Source: JAJZKE01 sp963762395 (GTDB lineage Bacteria > Patescibacteriota > Saccharimonadia > Saccharimonadales > UBA4665). Taken from it: DNA of 64,000 nt. The position numbers were made by a program, and so were the translations under genes. Below are positions 42,721 through 50,313 of the stretch, one piece after another. The notes beneath the pieces were generated by a model. That model did not search any database and was not told the DNA's origin. It saw nothing but the letters and a program-made list of their open reading frames with translations. The stretch lies in NCBI GenBank assembly GCA_963762395.1, contig CAVXKL010000001.1:310001-374000 (forward strand), in the 5' to 3' direction. Numbering within the stretch: the stretch's first letter is position 1; every line of letters starts with the position of its first letter.

Positions 42721-43100
42721 GTAGTTAAGGCTAAATCACTTACGCTGGATATTAAAGCCTCTAAGGTCGTATCTGGCTTATATTTATACTCTGAGGTGTT
42801 TAGATGTTTTGATAGTATAGGCCAACTATCAGCCAGTTCCGCAAATGGAACACTGGTATGAATAATGACTGGGATATTTTGCCACTCCGGATATGACCTG
42901 AATTCATATAAGAACTCTACGCCGGAATGGCTAACTAGCTGGATCTCAAGAATTATTAAATCTGGCGAGGTATTATCGGCCAGGTCAATTGCTTCTTGGC
43001 TCCCCGAGGCAACTGATACCTTGTGCCCGGCCGTACTAAGAGCCTCCTTATATGTTTCAGCTAATAGCCTGTCTGGTTCAATAAGAAGAATCTGACTCAT
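42717..43100 (-). CDS. Receiver-like protein lacking the phospho-acceptor Asp
   Basis: A 127-residue CheY-fold protein with the pocket residues Glu8 and Asp10 and a Lys near 107, but the phospho-acceptor position is Glu52 (LIILEIQL) instead of Asp. Glu can mimic phospho-Asp in receivers, so it may be locked on or regulated without phosphorylation. The switch Thr/Ser is kept in IIHTSVP. No output domain is attached. It lies between a kinase-like gene (one base upstream of the start) and recO (4-bp overlap). Confidence 0.85.
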   Translation of the reverse strand: MSQILLIEPDRLLAETYKEALSTAGHKVSVASGSQEAIDLADNTSPDLIILEIQLVSHSGVEFLYEFRSYPEWQNIPVIIHTSVPFAELADSWPILSKHLNTSEYKYKPDTTLEALISSVSDLALTT

Positions 43101-43101
43101 T

Positions 43102-43818
43102 TTAAACTAACTGAAGCTGTTTGTTACCTCTCATAACAGCACCAATGCCATAAAGACGATGATGCCTCGAGGCTTTTAGACTAAGGCTCATTGCTCTTAG
43201 GATACTATCGGCTACAAATATGCCAGCACCTGCCGAATAGGTTAGGTTAACCAGCGGCTGGCGGGCACTGCCTATTAATTTTCTTCCCTGGCGAAGAAGT
43301 TCGGTAGATAATCCTGGATTATTTGAATAGACACCAGCAACAATGCCGTAGCGGCACCTATGGGTGGCCAGCTGCAGTGAGCACTTAGGATTGTTTTGAA
43401 CACCAGCAGCCTCAATTAACGATGTGCCTAAACTTACCAAAGCAGACTCTAGTCCCTGCCTATGAGCCATGACCGGCTCATACTTGCCGCTAATATTAAG
43501 CTCCAGCTTTACGCCGTACTTCTTGGCCAGGCCATCTAGCAGCTGGCCGCTGTCGTAAAGAACTGCGGCAACGGAAACAGGCTCTTGTTCTAGGGCCAAT
43601 TTTTCATTATTAAGCTTTAAACCTAACAGGTAATTGTCTATGAGTTTTAAAGCGTAGTCTGCTGAAGTTTCTATTGAGGAAATATCTTGTTTGCCAGTTA
43701 AACGGATTAGCTCTGCCTGGCGCTGTATTTGCATGAAAGGAAGCTTAAGTTGTTCGGCTAAATTAATCATCAATAGATAGGATATAGCTGTTTTTTGATT
43801 AGCCTCAGTACTATCCAT
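43102..43818 (-). CDS. Degenerate histidine-kinase-like protein
   Basis: A 238-residue soluble protein with the layout of a HisKA-HATPase_c core but missing key residues. The H box reads AEQLKLPF with Glu22 in the place of the phospho-acceptor His. The N box (~125-138, ALVSLGTSLIEAAG) lacks the Asn that binds Mg-ATP. The G2 region keeps only GAGIFVADSILRAM (~197-210). No membrane helix is present. It should not autophosphorylate. Next to a Glu-substituted receiver it probably forms a phosphorylation-independent pair. Assignment rests on position-by-position comparison and is weaker at the C-terminus. Confidence 0.65.
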   Translation of the reverse strand: MDSTEANQKTAISYLLMINLAEQLKLPFMQIQRQAELIRLTGKQDISSIETSADYALKLIDNYLLGLKLNNEKLALEQEPVSVAAVLYDSGQLLDGLAKKYGVKLELNISGKYEPVMAHRQGLESALVSLGTSLIEAAGVQNNPKCSLQLATHRCRYGIVAGVYSNNPGLSTELLRQGRKLIGSARQPLVNLTYSAGAGIFVADSILRAMSLSLKASRHHRLYGIGAVMRGNKQLQLV

Positions 43819-43887
43819 TTGCTGCCCTCTTTTTTCTATTTCAACTAAATTATACCACTAATTGAGGTAGCGTTCGGTAATAAATAA

Positions 43888-44541
43888 CTAAGGCGAGAAG
43901 CTTAAATTAGTTAAAATATCATTTGTAAATTCGGTTTGGTAAGCCGTTCCTTCGGTCCATAATTCAAGTGCTTCGGTTCTGAGTGGCAAGATAACTAATG
44001 TGCCGCTGGCTCCATTGCTTAATTGGCCGGTTATCATAACTCCAACTACACTTGGCACTTTAGGCAGAGAATAAGCTGTTACGGTCACCTTATTATTCCC
44101 TTGGTAGTTTTGCACCTGGCTAGCATAACCGTTGCCGTTAACCTGCAGTCTTAATGCAAAGTTATAGGTGCCATTATCATTTACTGAAGGTAATGTACCG
44201 GGATAAAAATAGCTATCTATCGGGTTGCCGCCTGATCCAGAAAGATCTACGTACGAACTCCACGTCTTAGGATAATATAACTCTATTGTGCCATATTCCT
44301 CGGGGCCAACGTATTCAAGTAGGGGATGCTGTTCAGCATTACTAAAAGTTTTATTATCCGTAGCCTTCTGCTGGGCTTCAGCACCGCTAACAGCCTGGCT
44401 AACTAGCTGAGAGCTATTATCCTTGTATTTTTGCCGGCCGGAAAAGGCCCAAAAGCCAAATATTAGGCTGACAATTAGAAGAATACCAAGCACTACGCTA
44501 ACGGCAGTGGTATTCACTATGCCATTCTGGTTAAGCTTCAT
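43888..44541 (-). CDS. Single-pass membrane protein of unknown function
   Basis: A 217-residue protein with a short N-terminus, a transmembrane helix (~12-34) and an extracellular domain (~75-217) rich in Gly, Asn, Tyr and Ser, probably beta-sandwich-like. No enzyme motif is seen. The NQNGIVNTT start and helix recall a pilin-like or secreted protein leader, but no prepilin peptidase site is visible. Upstream of the kinase-like/receiver-like/recO operon. Confidence 0.7.
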   Translation of the reverse strand: MKLNQNGIVNTTAVSVVLGILLIVSLIFGFWAFSGRQKYKDNSSQLVSQAVSGAEAQQKATDNKTFSNAEQHPLLEYVGPEEYGTIELYYPKTWSSYVDLSGSGGNPIDSYFYPGTLPSVNDNGTYNFALRLQVNGNGYASQVQNYQGNNKVTVTAYSLPKVPSVVGVMITGQLSNGASGTLVILPLRTEALELWTEGTAYQTEFTNDILTNLSFSP

Positions 44542-44577
44542 GCAATAATCGTATCTGAGAAATGAATAAATTTCAAT

Positions 44578-45375
44578 CTATTGTGATATTGCCTGCTCGC
44601 GAGCAACATTTATTAGCTCAGAAGCACCAGGTATATCCCATATATGCGTCATCATGATTAATAGATCCGGAATTATCAATGTTTGCTGCTTAACAGTTCT
44701 GCCATTAATGCCGAATGGCTGTGAATCTTTTATGACTGGAACCAACTTTCCGGTTTTATCATCATGATCCTCCAATGGTAAAGCCCCGAGTTTCTCCAGT
44801 TCTTTTTGCCAAACAGTCTCTTCTTGCCATATATAAGTTCGAGCTGGTTGCATAAGATCCCTTTCAGCCGCAACAAGGCCAATCATTACATCAAATGGAT
44901 TGACTCTAGAAGGATCTTCTGCCATTTTCTCATGCAGCGCTCCGGTCATGACAGCATGACCGATGCGAAAATATCTATGCTCAATTGTTCTTTTTCCAAG
45001 AAACTCTTTCCGGTATAATTTAGCCCATCTCTCCACAGGTCCAGCTAAAGTTGAGGAGGAAGCATTATCAGCAAAATTAATATGTGCTACTGGCATATCA
45101 TGTTGGGTCTCAGCAAAAACACTGACCGACCGAGTAAAAACCTGGTGAGGATTTAAGCGACGGCCATTTTTAAGACCCAATTTAGGAACAAGTTTGTTAG
45201 GGTTCTTGACACCCCTTTCCGTCTCAGAACGTAATTCACCAACTTCTTCATTAGATAAATCTGGATAATCAAGACGCACCGACACAGCTGTTAATTCACC
45301 TATCTTTGCAATATCGGATTCGGATAAATCACGTGATCTAACTACTCGATAAGAAAGTCCTTCTGCTCCAGCCAT
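44578..45375 (-). CDS. Hypothetical soluble protein
   Basis: A 265-residue protein. Residues ~8-50 (YRVVRSRDLSESDIAKIGEL) weakly recall the start of a GNAT acetyltransferase, but no acetyl-CoA loop is visible. The remainder is mixed alpha/beta without known motifs. It has a full sigma-70 promoter (45429-45402) and a GAGAGGA ribosome binding site, unlike most genes here, which suggests independent regulation. No function is proposed. Confidence 0.65.
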   Translation of the reverse strand: MAGAEGLSYRVVRSRDLSESDIAKIGELTAVSVRLDYPDLSNEEVGELRSETERGVKNPNKLVPKLGLKNGRRLNPHQVFTRSVSVFAETQHDMPVAHINFADNASSSTLAGPVERWAKLYRKEFLGKRTIEHRYFRIGHAVMTGALHEKMAEDPSRVNPFDVMIGLVAAERDLMQPARTYIWQEETVWQKELEKLGALPLEDHDDKTGKLVPVIKDSQPFGINGRTVKQQTLIIPDLLIMMTHIWDIPGASELINVAREQAISQ

Positions 45376-45401
45376 TTTATCCTCTCAGTCTATATTTATA
45401 A

Positions 45402-45429
45402 ATCATATCCTAATATATAATTTTGTCAA
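45402..45429 (-). promoter_or_regulatory. Sigma-70 promoter of the 44578-45375 gene
   Basis: On the minus strand, TTGACA (45429-45424) is followed after 16 bases by TATGAT (45407-45402). The -35 box overlaps the end of the upstream methyltransferase gene. Confidence 0.6.
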
Positions 45430-45917
45430 CCGAGGTAATCATATAGATACAGGTTTTCTTGTTGTTTTGAGATCTTCTTATATGGCAATTTGAATGCAAA
45501 GCTAACAAGTTTTACGGGTTTATGCGGATACATATTTATGTGCTTATCGAGCTTTTTCATATATCTGCCGATTAAAAAGACGAATATAACGTCAGCCTCG
45601 GGCCATTCTTTTTGCCAATAATTGCCATAAATAACCTTTATTCTGTCCTTATATTTTTTCGATCTTAGCAGCGCTATTAGAAACAGTATCGGGTTTATCT
45701 CATAGCCCACGCAGTTTATTCCCCGTTTGGCTGCCTCAACCAGTACCCGGCCATCACCACAGCCTAGTTCAATTAATGTCTGGTCTTCTTTCATTTCAGC
45801 GAGGGAAAAGATAGCATTAACCTGCTTTTTAAGTGTTGGCACATAGGGGGCACCTAGAAAAAAGCCAGCTAGACTAAGCAAAAAGACAAGGACAATGACT
45901 AGCCAGATAAATAGCAT
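45426..45917 (-). CDS. Membrane-anchored class I SAM methyltransferase
   Basis: A 163-residue protein with an N-terminal transmembrane helix (~3-24) and a minimal Rossmann methyltransferase core: motif I LIELGCGDGR (~48-57), an acidic motif II (VGYEIN) and an aromatic motif IV region (WPEADVIFVF). It lacks most C-terminal elements and any substrate-recognition insert. The substrate is unknown; a membrane lipid or quinone-like molecule is possible. It directly follows xseB (its ATG is next to the xseB stop). Confidence 0.8.
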   Translation of the reverse strand: MLFIWLVIVLVFLLSLAGFFLGAPYVPTLKKQVNAIFSLAEMKEDQTLIELGCGDGRVLVEAAKRGINCVGYEINPILFLIALLRSKKYKDRIKVIYGNYWQKEWPEADVIFVFLIGRYMKKLDKHINMYPHKPVKLVSFAFKLPYKKISKQQENLYLYDYLG

Positions 45918-46115
45918 TTAAACTGTCTTAGTGGGCCTAATTTTAGTTATTTTATTTCTTGCTGACTTTAAGTACTTTTCCATTGTCTCGACTAATTTTA
46001 TCCCTTTTTGGTATTCCAAAATAACATCATCAACATCAAGACCCTCAGACTGCAGCTTCTGAATAACTTCCTCTAATTCATTGTTTAGAACTCGGTAACT
46101 CTTAGAATCACTCAT
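45918..46115 (-). CDS. xseB: Exodeoxyribonuclease VII small subunit
   Basis: A 65-residue helical protein matching XseB (NNELEEVIQKLQSEGLDVDDVILEYQKGIKLVE), which forms the multi-copy regulatory part of exonuclease VII. It overlaps the xseA stop by 4 bp, the usual operon arrangement. Length is typical. Confidence 0.93.
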   Translation of the reverse strand: MSDSKSYRVLNNELEEVIQKLQSEGLDVDDVILEYQKGIKLVETMEKYLKSARNKITKIRPTKTV

Positions 46116-47230
46116 GGTTTAATACCTTTAACTTGACTGTTTACACTTCCTTTCGCCAAGGATATATCTAATATATCATTTATCCTGAGAATGGCCGAAG
46201 AACGGACAACCTTTCCGTTTTTACGAACTACTGAATAGCCTTTATTTAAAATTGCTTCCGGATTATATGCCCTGAGTATGTCTATGCGGTGAGTTATTGA
46301 GTTAGTAAAATCAACTAATAAATCATTTGTTAAGTCATATAGATCTTTGGCCTGCTGCTTTAGTTCCTGAGCTACTAAGCTTATGGACTCTTTTGCTCTG
46401 ATATTTAGATAATTACGGCTGTTTTTAATGTTAGTTTCAACCACCCTAATATCCGGCACCAATACTTCGGCTGCATGGCTAGGCGTTGAAGCCCTTTTGT
46501 CGGCTGCTAGTTCAGCCAGGCTTACGTCTATTTCGTGACCAATAGCGACAAGGGTTGGTATTTTACTGGCTGCTACTGCCCTAGTTACTTCCTCGGTATT
46601 AAAGGCTGCTAAATCTTCAGGACTACCACCGCCTCTAGTTAATACCAGGACATCAATATTGTCTGAGTGAACATTAAAATAGCTTAAAGCTTGAATTATT
46701 TGACTGGGAGCAATTTCACCCTGTACTTGAACGTCAATAAAAGATATCTCAAGTCCCCGCCAGCGGTTGTTAATTATTTTCACAAAGTCGTGATAGGCGG
46801 CTGACTGACCTGAAGTAATAAGGGCTATTTTTGACGGTGGATATGGCAGCTCTCTTTTTCTGTCCATATCGAAAATGCCTTCTTTGGTTAATTTAATCTG
46901 CAGCAGTTCGGCTGCCCTTCTTAGTGTGCCCTCGCCAACTAATTCAATATTATGGATCTGCATACTAAAGCCATAGTTACTGTGCAGGTGCGGTGATGAA
47001 GTGACTTTTAGCATCATACCGTCTTCTAACGGTCCTTTTAGCTGAAAGACGCTGCCAAAAAACTTCAGCGAACTATATTCATCCTTAAGATCAAAATATA
47101 CCCACTTGTTTTTACTAACCCTGAAATTAGCTAGCTCACCGATAATATTGACAATTGGAAACACGGTCTCAAATGCCTGGTTAAGGGCGGCAACAAATTC
47201 ACTGACAGTTACCCCTTGCTCATCAAACAT
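46112..47230 (-). CDS. xseA: Exodeoxyribonuclease VII large subunit
   Basis: A 372-residue catalytic subunit of exonuclease VII, which degrades single-stranded DNA from both ends. An N-terminal OB fold (~10-100, with SKNKWVYFDLKD) precedes the catalytic domain containing ALITSGQSAAYHDF, VLTRGGGSPEDLAAF and IGHEIDVSLAELAADKRASTPSHAAE, which hold the conserved metal-binding residues. The long C-terminal coiled coil is shorter than in E. coli. It overlaps the upstream flippase-like gene by 8 bp. Confidence 0.95.
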   Translation of the reverse strand: MFDEQGVTVSEFVAALNQAFETVFPIVNIIGELANFRVSKNKWVYFDLKDEYSSLKFFGSVFQLKGPLEDGMMLKVTSSPHLHSNYGFSMQIHNIELVGEGTLRRAAELLQIKLTKEGIFDMDRKRELPYPPSKIALITSGQSAAYHDFVKIINNRWRGLEISFIDVQVQGEIAPSQIIQALSYFNVHSDNIDVLVLTRGGGSPEDLAAFNTEEVTRAVAASKIPTLVAIGHEIDVSLAELAADKRASTPSHAAEVLVPDIRVVETNIKNSRNYLNIRAKESISLVAQELKQQAKDLYDLTNDLLVDFTNSITHRIDILRAYNPEAILNKGYSVVRKNGKVVRSSAILRINDILDISLAKGSVNSQVKGIKP

Positions 47231-48290
47231 ACTGCTTATTCCTGGGTCTACTTATCTCACCACTGTTTATGGACTTGTGGTAGAAATAGTAACCTGGCGG
47301 CAGCTGGATAATGGTGTTGACTACTCGATACATAATTATTACCGGCAAACTTACACTGGCTGGTACTCCAGAAATTGTTAAAACACCAATCATTAAGGCC
47401 TCATATATACCAATTCCACCAGGCAGCACAGATATTAGGCCGGCAAAGTTTGCCACGCCGTAAGCCAAGATGACTGCGCCAGGATTAACCACCCTATCAA
47501 AGGCCAAGAAGACCACATAAATAGCCATTATTTCGGCAACATTAGCTAGTAAAGCATTAAAAAATGGCGCCTTTAGTTCCTTGCGGCTAGATAGGAGTAG
47601 GTGATAATTGTCATTAAAGTCATCAAATACTTTTTGAGCGCCAGTCATGCTAATAGTCTCGGGATTCTTTTTGAAGATCTTATGGATGACATAATTAATA
47701 GCTTTGGTTAGGCCACCAAAGAAAGTGTTAATTCTTTGTCGGCTGCCGATTATATAGCCAAATAAGAAAGTTAATACAATAAATAAAGTTGAAAGAGCAC
47801 CGGCAACAAGAATGGTAAGCTCATTCACCCTACCAACTATTGCCAGATCAAAAACAGCTAATATTAAAAGGACTTCAAAAGAGACAAGGGTCAAAACCAG
47901 CTTCATTAGCTGGATAAGGGTTGCTTTAGCCCCGGTAATGCCGTGCTGGCCGCTTATTCTGACACCAAAATAAGAGATACCAGTTACACCACCACTAGGA
48001 AATAGGTGGTTTATCAAATTAAGTTCCAGTGACCGGGCATAAAGATAACCGTAACTTAACTTATTGCCAACAATTGCAAACAAATGTTGGTACATTTTGG
48101 CTTGGGCGTGGTAGTCTATAATCTCGATTGGGATAATTAAAAATAGGGCCCAACCATTTACATGGGTAATATTCTTAATAGTCGATCCCAGCTGGTGCCT
48201 AATGGTATAAATCAATATGATTAGAGCAGCGATGGTAACAATGTTTAATATTAGTTTCCAGTGTCTACGCAGAATCGATTTCTCGGACAT
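47223..48290 (-). CDS. UPF0104 / LPG-synthase-type flippase-like membrane protein
   Basis: A 355-residue polytopic protein (about 8 helices) of the UPF0104 family, the membrane part of MprF-type lysyl-phosphatidylglycerol synthases. Landmarks are the loop NHLFPSGGVTGISYFG and the VLPGGIGIYEALMIG motif near the C-terminus. These domains flip aminoacylated or glycosylated lipids. I chose the ATG at 48290, eight bases after a TATAAT on the minus strand, over the TTG at 48296 two codons upstream. Confidence 0.85.
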   Translation of the reverse strand: MSEKSILRRHWKLILNIVTIAALIILIYTIRHQLGSTIKNITHVNGWALFLIIPIEIIDYHAQAKMYQHLFAIVGNKLSYGYLYARSLELNLINHLFPSGGVTGISYFGVRISGQHGITGAKATLIQLMKLVLTLVSFEVLLILAVFDLAIVGRVNELTILVAGALSTLFIVLTFLFGYIIGSRQRINTFFGGLTKAINYVIHKIFKKNPETISMTGAQKVFDDFNDNYHLLLSSRKELKAPFFNALLANVAEIMAIYVVFLAFDRVVNPGAVILAYGVANFAGLISVLPGGIGIYEALMIGVLTISGVPASVSLPVIIMYRVVNTIIQLPPGYYFYHKSINSGEISRPRNKQYV

Positions 48291-48297
48291 ATTCAAT

Positions 48298-48306
48298 TAT
48301 TATACA
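48298..48306. promoter_or_regulatory. Divergent overlapping -10 boxes
   Basis: On the minus strand TATAAT (48304-48299), preceded by TTG, points to the UPF0104 gene (ATG at 48290). On the + strand TATTAT (48298-48303) or TATACA (48301-48306) points to the methyltransferase gene (ATG at 48315). Both predict leaderless or near-leaderless mRNAs, and the two polymerases cannot occupy the site together. Confidence 0.5.
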
Positions 48307-48314
48307 AGGATAAT

Positions 48315-49544
48315 ATGCAAAGTCTTCTAATTCTTGGACGTCAACCTGAACTAGGCCTTAGCGAACTGGAAAGTCTCTACGGCGCCAATAGAATATCTAA
48401 CCTAGATAACAGGGCTGTTTTAGTAGATATTGACCCTTGTTTACTGACTTTCAAAAGATTAGGTGGCAGTCTTAAATTTGGTAAACTCCTCATAGTTTTA
48501 GACTCGTTCCAGTGGCAAGATATCGAAAAATTCTTAGCTGAATCTTCACCAGAACATGTAAAAAATATGCCACCAGGCAAGATGACCCTAGGTCTAAGCC
48601 TATATGGCTTTAACCTAGACGTTAGACAAATATCTAAGAGCGCGTTAAAGATAAAAAGGGCTATTACACAGACAGGCCGCAGTGTCCGTTTAGTACCTAA
48701 TAAAAGCCCGGAGCTTAATACCGCCCAGGTTATTCATAACAAACTAACCAGGGAACGTTCTTGGGAACTTCTAATTGTTAAATCCGACCACCAAACATAT
48801 ATTGCCCAAACCGTTATGGTTCAAGATATTGAAGCATATGCAAAACGTGATCAGCAAAGACCATTTAGAGATGCCCGAATTGGTATGTTGCCACCTAAAC
48901 TAGCCCAGATAATACTGAACCTGGCCAGTGGACCATTGCCAGAAAATGAACTGAAATCAATCTGCGATATGCCAGAAGACAAAAACTATCTCCCCGACTT
49001 AGATAAAACGGTTTTAGATCCTTTCTGCGGCAGCGGTGTTATCCTTCAGGAGGCCTCTCTGATGGGTTACAAGCTAATAGGCAGCGATATTAACCCTAAA
49101 ATGGTTGAATACACTAAAAATAATCTAGAATGGCTGTCTGAACGTTATGATCACCCCATTGACGCTAAAGACATCACTGTTGGTAATGCAGTTGCGACCA
49201 CTTGGCCAAAGTTCGATTTTATAGCCAGCGAAATGAACCTCGGCAAGCCGTTAAGCTCAATACCTGGGCCTAATGAATTAGATAAAATGGTTAAAGAAAG
49301 TGATGATTTCTTAAAAAACTTCCTTACAAATATTGCCGGCCAAACAAAACCTGGTTTTAGGCTTTGTCTAGCAGTACCAGCCTGGCAGATTTCTAAGGAC
49401 CGATTTAAATCTCTGCCATCAATTGACCATTTAACAGATCTAGGATATAATGCTATAGATTTTAAAAATGTGAGTAATCAGTTGATATATTACCGACCAC
49501 AGCAGTTGGTAGCGCGTCAGCTTTTAGTACTAACAAGGAATTAA
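48315..49544 (+). CDS. THUMP-type (Trm11/TrmG10-like) RNA methyltransferase
   Basis: A 409-residue protein. The N-terminal part (~1-160) has the fold pattern of a THUMP-associated RNA-binding domain, and the C-terminal part (~170-400) is a Rossmann methyltransferase with PFRDARIGMLPPKLAQIILNLA, motif I DPFCGSGVILQEA and an acidic motif II (GSDIN). The motif IV that should be DPPYG/NPPY reads ASEMNLGKP, so the catalytic Asp/Asn-Pro-Pro-Tyr is lost. Substrate may be tRNA or rRNA guanosine N2, if active. I set the start at ATG 48315 because the -10 boxes lie at 48298-48306; a longer frame from 48261 would run back through them. Confidence 0.8.
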   Translation: MQSLLILGRQPELGLSELESLYGANRISNLDNRAVLVDIDPCLLTFKRLGGSLKFGKLLIVLDSFQWQDIEKFLAESSPEHVKNMPPGKMTLGLSLYGFNLDVRQISKSALKIKRAITQTGRSVRLVPNKSPELNTAQVIHNKLTRERSWELLIVKSDHQTYIAQTVMVQDIEAYAKRDQQRPFRDARIGMLPPKLAQIILNLASGPLPENELKSICDMPEDKNYLPDLDKTVLDPFCGSGVILQEASLMGYKLIGSDINPKMVEYTKNNLEWLSERYDHPIDAKDITVGNAVATTWPKFDFIASEMNLGKPLSSIPGPNELDKMVKESDDFLKNFLTNIAGQTKPGFRLCLAVPAWQISKDRFKSLPSIDHLTDLGYNAIDFKNVSNQLIYYRPQQLVARQLLVLTRN

Positions 49545-49547
49545 TTT

Positions 49548-49820
49548 ATGTCACACGTTAAAGCCGGCGGTACAGCCAGAAATACCCACGACTCTCCTGG
49601 TCAGAGACTAGGTGTTAAGATATTTGGCGGTCAGCCAGTTAAAACAGGCCAAGTAATTGTCCGTCAAGTCGGTATGACTAAAAGACCTGGCAGTGGTACA
49701 AAAATGAGTCGCAACTACACCATTCACGCTGATCGTGACGGCGTTGTTGAGTTTAAAATGCGTAAAGTTAAAACTTTCAGCGGCAGAAGTGTCCGCCGTA
49801 GCGAAGTTTCGGTTAACTAA
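49548..49820 (+). CDS. rpmA: 50S ribosomal protein bL27
   Basis: A 90-residue bL27: the conserved KAGGTARNTHDSPGQRLGVKIFGG start, whose N-terminal tail reaches the peptidyl-transferase centre, and VRQVGMTKRPGSGTKMSRNYTIHADRDGVVEF. There is no cleavable N-terminal extension. The usual partner rplU (bL21) is not beside it. It follows the methyltransferase by three bases with an AAGGA ribosome binding site eight bases upstream of the ATG. Confidence 0.95.
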   Translation: MSHVKAGGTARNTHDSPGQRLGVKIFGGQPVKTGQVIVRQVGMTKRPGSGTKMSRNYTIHADRDGVVEFKMRKVKTFSGRSVRRSEVSVN

Positions 49821-49825
49821 TTTCC

Positions 49826-50248
49826 TTAAGTAATATTTAAGTGATGCTTTATCCGGTCAATGACGTCGGCAATAACTACTTGAGACTTAACTAGGTATTC
49901 ATCAACACCAAGTGCATCTGCCCGTTCTTTGTCACTATCCTGGCTAAGGGCAGTTAGAATAATTATCTTAAGATCGGCAGTTTCAGGAGTATTCCTAAGA
50001 ATATCTAGGACATCAAAACCACTTACCTTGGGCATCATAACGTCTAGCAATACCAGATTCGGTTGATAGCTTAAAGCAGCCGCTAAGGCATCTTCACCGT
50101 TAGCAACACGTCTAACGTCCATACCTTCGGCCAGCAGACGGGTCATATAAACGTTAGCTAGTGAATCGTCATCTTCAACTAAGAGAATCCGTTTGGGGGG
50201 TGTTCCAGTTGCTGGTGATGGTGTGCCTTGTTGTTGATTTGGTTCCAT
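49826..50248 (-). CDS. Receiver-only response regulator
   Basis: A 140-residue CheY-like protein with a Pro/Gln-rich N-terminal tail (1-17). The acidic pocket is VEDDDS, phospho-acceptor Asp69 (LLDVMMP), Thr switch in ILTALSQ and Lys in YLVKS. It is closely similar in the receiver core to the one at 20919 (DVMMPK, GFxxLDILRNT, ADxLGxDxYLVKSQ), so the two are probable paralogues. No kinase lies beside it. Confidence 0.9.
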   Translation of the reverse strand: MEPNQQQGTPSPATGTPPKRILLVEDDDSLANVYMTRLLAEGMDVRRVANGEDALAAALSYQPNLVLLDVMMPKVSGFDVLDILRNTPETADLKIIILTALSQDSDKERADALGVDEYLVKSQVVIADVIDRIKHHLNIT

Positions 50249-50313
50249 TACAATTATGTTAACTTCTTATTAATTAAATGGCAATAGCCCATATAGACAA
50301 TGATCATTAACAG

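Noticed and set aside
48261..48314. Longer N-terminus for the RNA methyltransferase
   Set aside because: It would run back across the shared -10 region and the start of the divergent gene.
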